DNA of 21,758 nucleotides from JAHJEM01 sp043805315 (GTDB lineage Archaea > Nanobdellota > Nanobdellia > Woesearchaeales > JAHJEM01), in the NCBI GenBank assembly GCA_043805315.1, contig JAZDID010000019.1, forward strand, positions 1-21,758, read 5' to 3'. Position numbers and translations under genes: made by a program. Positions 19,199 through 21,758 of the stretch are shown here, piece after piece; positions within the stretch are counted from its first letter, which is position 1, and every line of letters starts with the position of its first letter. Below the pieces are notes generated by a model. It was not told the DNA's origin and made no database searches. It was given only the letters and a program-made list of their open reading frames with translations.

Positions 19199-19238
19199 GC
19201 GTGCACCTGTCAGGGGCCTTTCTGGTAAAAGAAAGGTG

Positions 19239-19248
19239 TATTTTATAG
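19239..19248 (-). promoter_or_regulatory. TATA-like box for the membrane-anchored protein
   Basis: CTATAAAATA on the minus strand, predicting a start near 19217. A second candidate (TTTAAATA region, about 19266-19274) lies further upstream. Confidence 0.4.
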
Positions 19249-19280
19249 TTACGATTCAGTAGTGATATTTAAATGTTTTG

Positions 19281-19298
19281 GATTTTCAGGCGAAAATC
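19281..19298. terminator. small hairpin after the 107-aa protein gene
   Basis: GATTTTC (19281-19287)/GAAAATC (19292-19298), a perfect 7-bp stem with a 4-nt loop, 60 bp after the stop codon on the minus strand. Confidence 0.3.
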
Positions 19299-19357
19299 AG
19301 TGCTGTTGCCTTTGCAGTCTGATTTCAAGATCAGAGGATGGCGTTGGACAAGCGATC

Positions 19358-19681
19358 TTATCTTTCTATCCTGTAGAATTCCACGAGCGCGCACGCTTCG
19401 ATTTCATTTCCATTGTCCGAGTAGATCGGCTGCCTGCGGTAGTAGATTGCGTTGCACTCCATCTTTTCTGCAGCGGCGCGGATGCTGTGGCCGAAGCGCA
19501 GCTGGCCGAGGATTGCCCGCACATCCTTGTCTGGCTCATAGGCAGAGGAATAGAACTTGAGGCACTGGTCGATGTGCTGGATGGATGCTGGCTTGAGCTT
19601 TGGATCATTCTTCTGCAGCCCGGACAGCTCGTCGTCTGAGAGCACAGTGACCGCTTCAGAGATGTCTGTTTCTGTTTTCAT
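19358..19681 (-). CDS. 107-aa protein with a helix-turn-helix-like segment
   Basis: A small soluble protein. Residues about 50-85 (DKDVRAILGQLRFGHSIRAAAEKMECNAIYYRRQ) have the spacing of a helix-turn-helix, with the Ala-Ala-Glu turn region and a basic recognition-like helix ending YYRRQ. The N-terminal half is acidic (SEAVTVLSDDELSGLQKND). It may be a DNA-binding regulator, but the match is by pattern only. A TATA-like box (19705-19712, minus strand) is 24-31 bp before ATG 19681, fitting leaderless translation. Confidence 0.6.
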   Translation of the reverse strand: MKTETDISEAVTVLSDDELSGLQKNDPKLKPASIQHIDQCLKFYSSAYEPDKDVRAILGQLRFGHSIRAAAEKMECNAIYYRRQPIYSDNGNEIEACALVEFYRIER

Positions 19682-19704
19682 GGAGATCAGGATCCTGCTG
19701 TCTC

Positions 19705-19712
19705 TTTTAAAT
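19705..19712 (-). promoter_or_regulatory. TATA-like box for the 107-aa protein
   Basis: ATTTAAAA on the minus strand, centred 27 bp before ATG 19681. Confidence 0.5.
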
Positions 19713-19764
19713 ATTTTGATTATGTATTCAATAAAATGAAGTGGTAAGAGAGGATGCTTGAGCT

Positions 19765-20742
19765 TTAATTCCTGATTCTTCCTGTCATTGCAAGAAACGA
19801 GTCCAACTCTTTCTTCTGTTGTTCGTAAAGCTTTTGCAAAGGTGCTGGAACTCGGAGATGAAGTGGTTGTTTTAGAGGAGGATAATAGGTAAGTCCATCG
19901 AATTCCTTGTTTGTATAGTACCGGTCAACTATGCTGATGAGCTCAGGATTTCGAGAAGAGAATGCGGCCTCGATGAGATTCTGTGCGACAGTGCAGATCA
20001 TGAATCTTGGATCTGAAATGGTATTCCCTTTTCCCTGGCCTTCATTCAGGTGTTTTTTCGCTGTTTCCCATAGTCTCTCCATGTCTGCCTTCAGCGCACT
20101 GGTTTCATCAGCGTCTGGTTTCGCTTCTGAACTGAACTGTCTCTTCACGCGGTCAGAGAACCATTGGGCATAGCGGTCAAGAAACTCAGTTCCCAGATGG
20201 ATGTTCCAGTATTCCTTGTCGAGAAGTCCTGCGTCATAGGATTTCCAGAGTGCGGTGTAGACTCGTTCATTCTCACTCTGGCGGCCAAGACAGATGATGT
20301 TGTGCTGGCCAGAAGGGCCGAGAGGCAGGTTTTTGTAAGGCGGTTTCCAAAGAGGAGAATCTGGAGCGCAGAGCTTCTCAAGAGAATTGACCAGCCGTCG
20401 TGCAAGCGTGATTCTATTCTCAAGCATGAGGTCCTCAGTATCTTCACGCATGGCGACCTGGACAGGGTACTTTTCATAAAGGTTGATGATATAGTCAACA
20501 GGCATGATGCCATCTGCTATTGTGGGATCCCGAAGAATGTGAAGGTATGGCAATGGTGTCCGAGTGTTCAATTCTAGAAGCAGTTTTTCTGCTGCAGACA
20601 TTGGCGGCTGCTCTTCAGTTTCAACAATGCGCTCGGTGAGATAAGGATGGCCAGTAGTTTGAAGATTGAGAAGCCAATTGGTCAGCTCGTCCTGGGAAAG
20701 TGTCAGCAGTGCATCGAGCCAAAGCTTTCTGCTATCGTCCAT
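19765..20742 (-). CDS. 325-aa helical protein of unknown function
   Basis: A soluble, mostly alpha-helical protein with no signal peptide or membrane segment and no motif I recognise. It begins MDDSRKLWLDALLTLSQDEL and ends in a long charged helix (LQKLYEQQKKELDSFL). ATG 20742 was chosen because a TATA box (20765-20774, minus strand) lies about 27 bp upstream; the frame extends to 20913, but that part precedes the promoter and is unlike the rest. It may be related in style to the 574-aa helical protein at 3530, although no shared motif is visible. Confidence 0.7.
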   Translation of the reverse strand: MDDSRKLWLDALLTLSQDELTNWLLNLQTTGHPYLTERIVETEEQPPMSAAEKLLLELNTRTPLPYLHILRDPTIADGIMPVDYIINLYEKYPVQVAMREDTEDLMLENRITLARRLVNSLEKLCAPDSPLWKPPYKNLPLGPSGQHNIICLGRQSENERVYTALWKSYDAGLLDKEYWNIHLGTEFLDRYAQWFSDRVKRQFSSEAKPDADETSALKADMERLWETAKKHLNEGQGKGNTISDPRFMICTVAQNLIEAAFSSRNPELISIVDRYYTNKEFDGLTYYPPLKQPLHLRVPAPLQKLYEQQKKELDSFLAMTGRIRN

Positions 20743-20764
20743 GAATGGGAGAAATGGCAGCGTC

Positions 20765-20774
20765 TTTTTAAATA
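20765..20774 (-). promoter_or_regulatory. TATA box for the 325-aa protein
   Basis: TATTTAAAAA on the minus strand, centred 27 bp before ATG 20742. It fixes the shorter start. Confidence 0.5.
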
Positions 20775-20902
20775 TTTGCATTGTTATCGCTATAAAAAGG
20801 TTACAAAAATCACTGACCATTTGCGGCATTCGTTTCTTCACTGAACTGGTCTGTATGGTCAGACACCGCTTGTTATACAGTGACAGACTTTTTTTCAAAA
20901 CG

Positions 20903-20910
20903 TTTATAAA
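20903..20910 (+). promoter_or_regulatory. TATA box for metS
   Basis: TTTATAAA predicts a start near 20933 and a leader of about 46 nt, longer than for most genes here. Confidence 0.55.
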
Positions 20911-20928
20911 CATTCAGTAACACCTTCC

Positions 20929-20954
20929 GACCAGAGAGCTGCGGAGGACTGGTC
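20929..20954 (+). promoter_or_regulatory. hairpin at the start of the metS leader
   Basis: GACCAG (20929-20934) pairs with CTGGTC (20949-20954) around a 14-nt loop containing GGAGGA. It lies at the predicted 5' end of the metS transcript. Confidence 0.3.
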
Positions 20955-20978
20955 AAACTCACACCGAAAAAAACAGGA

Positions 20979-21758
20979 ATGGAAAATGACGGAAAGAAAA
21001 GGAAGAGAATCCTCATCACGAGCGCGCTGCCCTATGTCAATAATGTGCCGCATTTGGGAAATATCATCGGCTGCGTGCTCTCTGCAGACGTATTCTCGCG
21101 CTACTGCAAGCTGAAGGGCTACGACTCATTGTACGTCTGCGGGACTGACGAGCACGGCACTGCGACAGAGACCAAGGCGATCGAGGAAGGCCTGACTCCG
21201 CAGGAAATCTGCGACAAGTATTACGCGATCCATAAGGATATTTATGCGTGGTTCAACATTTCATTTGATATCTTCGGCAGGACCACAACCCAAGAGCATA
21301 CGGAGATAACCCAGGAGATATTCCTCAAGCTGCACAAGAACGGCTTTATCAAGGAAGAGAAGCTTGCGCAGCTCTATTGTTCCAAGGACCGGAAGTTCCT
21401 TGCAGACCGCTACGTCGAGGGAGAATGCCCCCGCTGCACGTATCCGAACGCACGGGGAGACCAGTGCGAGCAATGTGGCCATCTGTTGAACGCTGTCGAG
21501 CTTATCAATCCGAAGTGCAAGCTCTGCGGCACAAAACCTGAAGTGAAAGAGAGCGAGCACCTGTTCCTTGAGCTGGACAAGCTCGAGAAGCCTTTGGAGA
21601 GATGGATCGAGAAGAGGAAAGTCGAGGGATTCTGGCCTGATAATGCCATAACGACTGCTGAAAAATGGCTCAAAGAGGGATTGAAACCGCGGTGCATCAC
21701 TCGGGATTTGAAGTGGGGCGTTCCTGTTCCGCTTGACAAGTACAGGGACAAGGTCTTC
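20979..21758 (+). CDS. metS: methionyl-tRNA synthetase, N-terminal part (runs off the window)
   Basis: The first 260 codons of MetRS, which charges tRNA-Met with methionine. Visible landmarks are TSALPYVNNVPHLGN (the class I HIGH-type motif, here PHLGN), YVCGTDEHGTATETKA, and a zinc-knuckle insert with four CxxC pairs (CPRC, CEQC, and CKLC with nearby residues), followed by TRDLKWGVPVP, part of the catalytic core. The KMSKS motif and anticodon-binding domain lie beyond the window. ATG 20979 follows ACAGGA; no better in-frame start is visible. The promoter TATA box is at 20903-20910. Confidence 0.94.
   Translation, partial: MENDGKKRKRILITSALPYVNNVPHLGNIIGCVLSADVFSRYCKLKGYDSLYVCGTDEHGTATETKAIEEGLTPQEICDKYYAIHKDIYAWFNISFDIFGRTTTQEHTEITQEIFLKLHKNGFIKEEKLAQLYCSKDRKFLADRYVEGECPRCTYPNARGDQCEQCGHLLNAVELINPKCKLCGTKPEVKESEHLFLELDKLEKPLERWIEKRKVEGFWPDNAITTAEKWLKEGLKPRCITRDLKWGVPVPLDKYRDKVF

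Noticed and set aside
20743..20913. An N-terminal extension of the 325-aa protein
   Set aside because: The TATA box at 20765-20774 places transcription start at about 20743, inside the longer frame.

Overview
The window reads as archaeal chromosome. Most genes are single and closely packed. Many have an A/T-rich TATA-like box 22-30 bp before an ATG with no ribosome-binding site (leaderless), and others have GGTG/GGAGG/GGGGATT-type sites. One tRNA has a 13-nt intron at the canonical archaeal position 37/38. The recognisable proteins include Pth2, an AbrB-PhoU fusion and an Lrp/AsnC regulator. Many genes are unrecognised and the LysRS is class II, which fits a DPANN-type archaeon (for example Woesearchaeota/Pacearchaeota-like). 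That placement is inference.

Layout. 1-630: an IS200-like element (Y1 transposase, hairpin ends). 845-1557: a polytopic membrane protein and tRNA-Arg(GCG). 1689-2870: a small helical protein, a winged-helix regulator behind a duplicated promoter, and a protein with four CxxC motifs. 3021-3267: repeat element A, then tRNA-Thr(GGT). 3530-6557: a 574-aa unknown, a 114-aa unknown and a DUF72 protein. 6666-8109: two exported proteins, one about 24% tyrosine. 8208-10519: a 296-aa unknown, small proteins, a GHKL-type ATPase-like protein and an 80-aa membrane protein. 10608-10857: repeat element B, then tRNA-Leu(TAA) with intron and a nested palindromic structure. 11156-12752: Lrp regulator divergent from AbrB-PhoU. 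12737-15229: a TPR protein fused to an aminoglycoside-phosphotransferase-like kinase. 15366-17516: Pth2, a 61-aa protein and LysRS. 17558-20742: a membrane-anchored exported protein, a 107-aa protein with an HTH-like segment and a 325-aa unknown. 20979-end: 5' part of metS.

The most unusual content is noncoding. Elements A and B are about 250 bp, lie in opposite orientation 7.3 kb apart, and each sits 74-92 bp before a tRNA gene. Three GC-rich arms are nearly identical between them (21/22, 22/22 and 26/26), while the hairpins between the arms share almost no sequence. A motif CACCCCGNAGGGG...ATCCCCCG inside them is closed by a 7-bp stem whose bases change in a compensating way between copies. 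This looks like a repeated structured DNA or RNA element whose fold is conserved more than its sequence. I do not recognise it as a described family.

The translation genes (three tRNAs, Pth2, LysRS, MetRS) are housekeeping. There is little sign of multi-gene operons, so functional links between neighbours are mostly weak.
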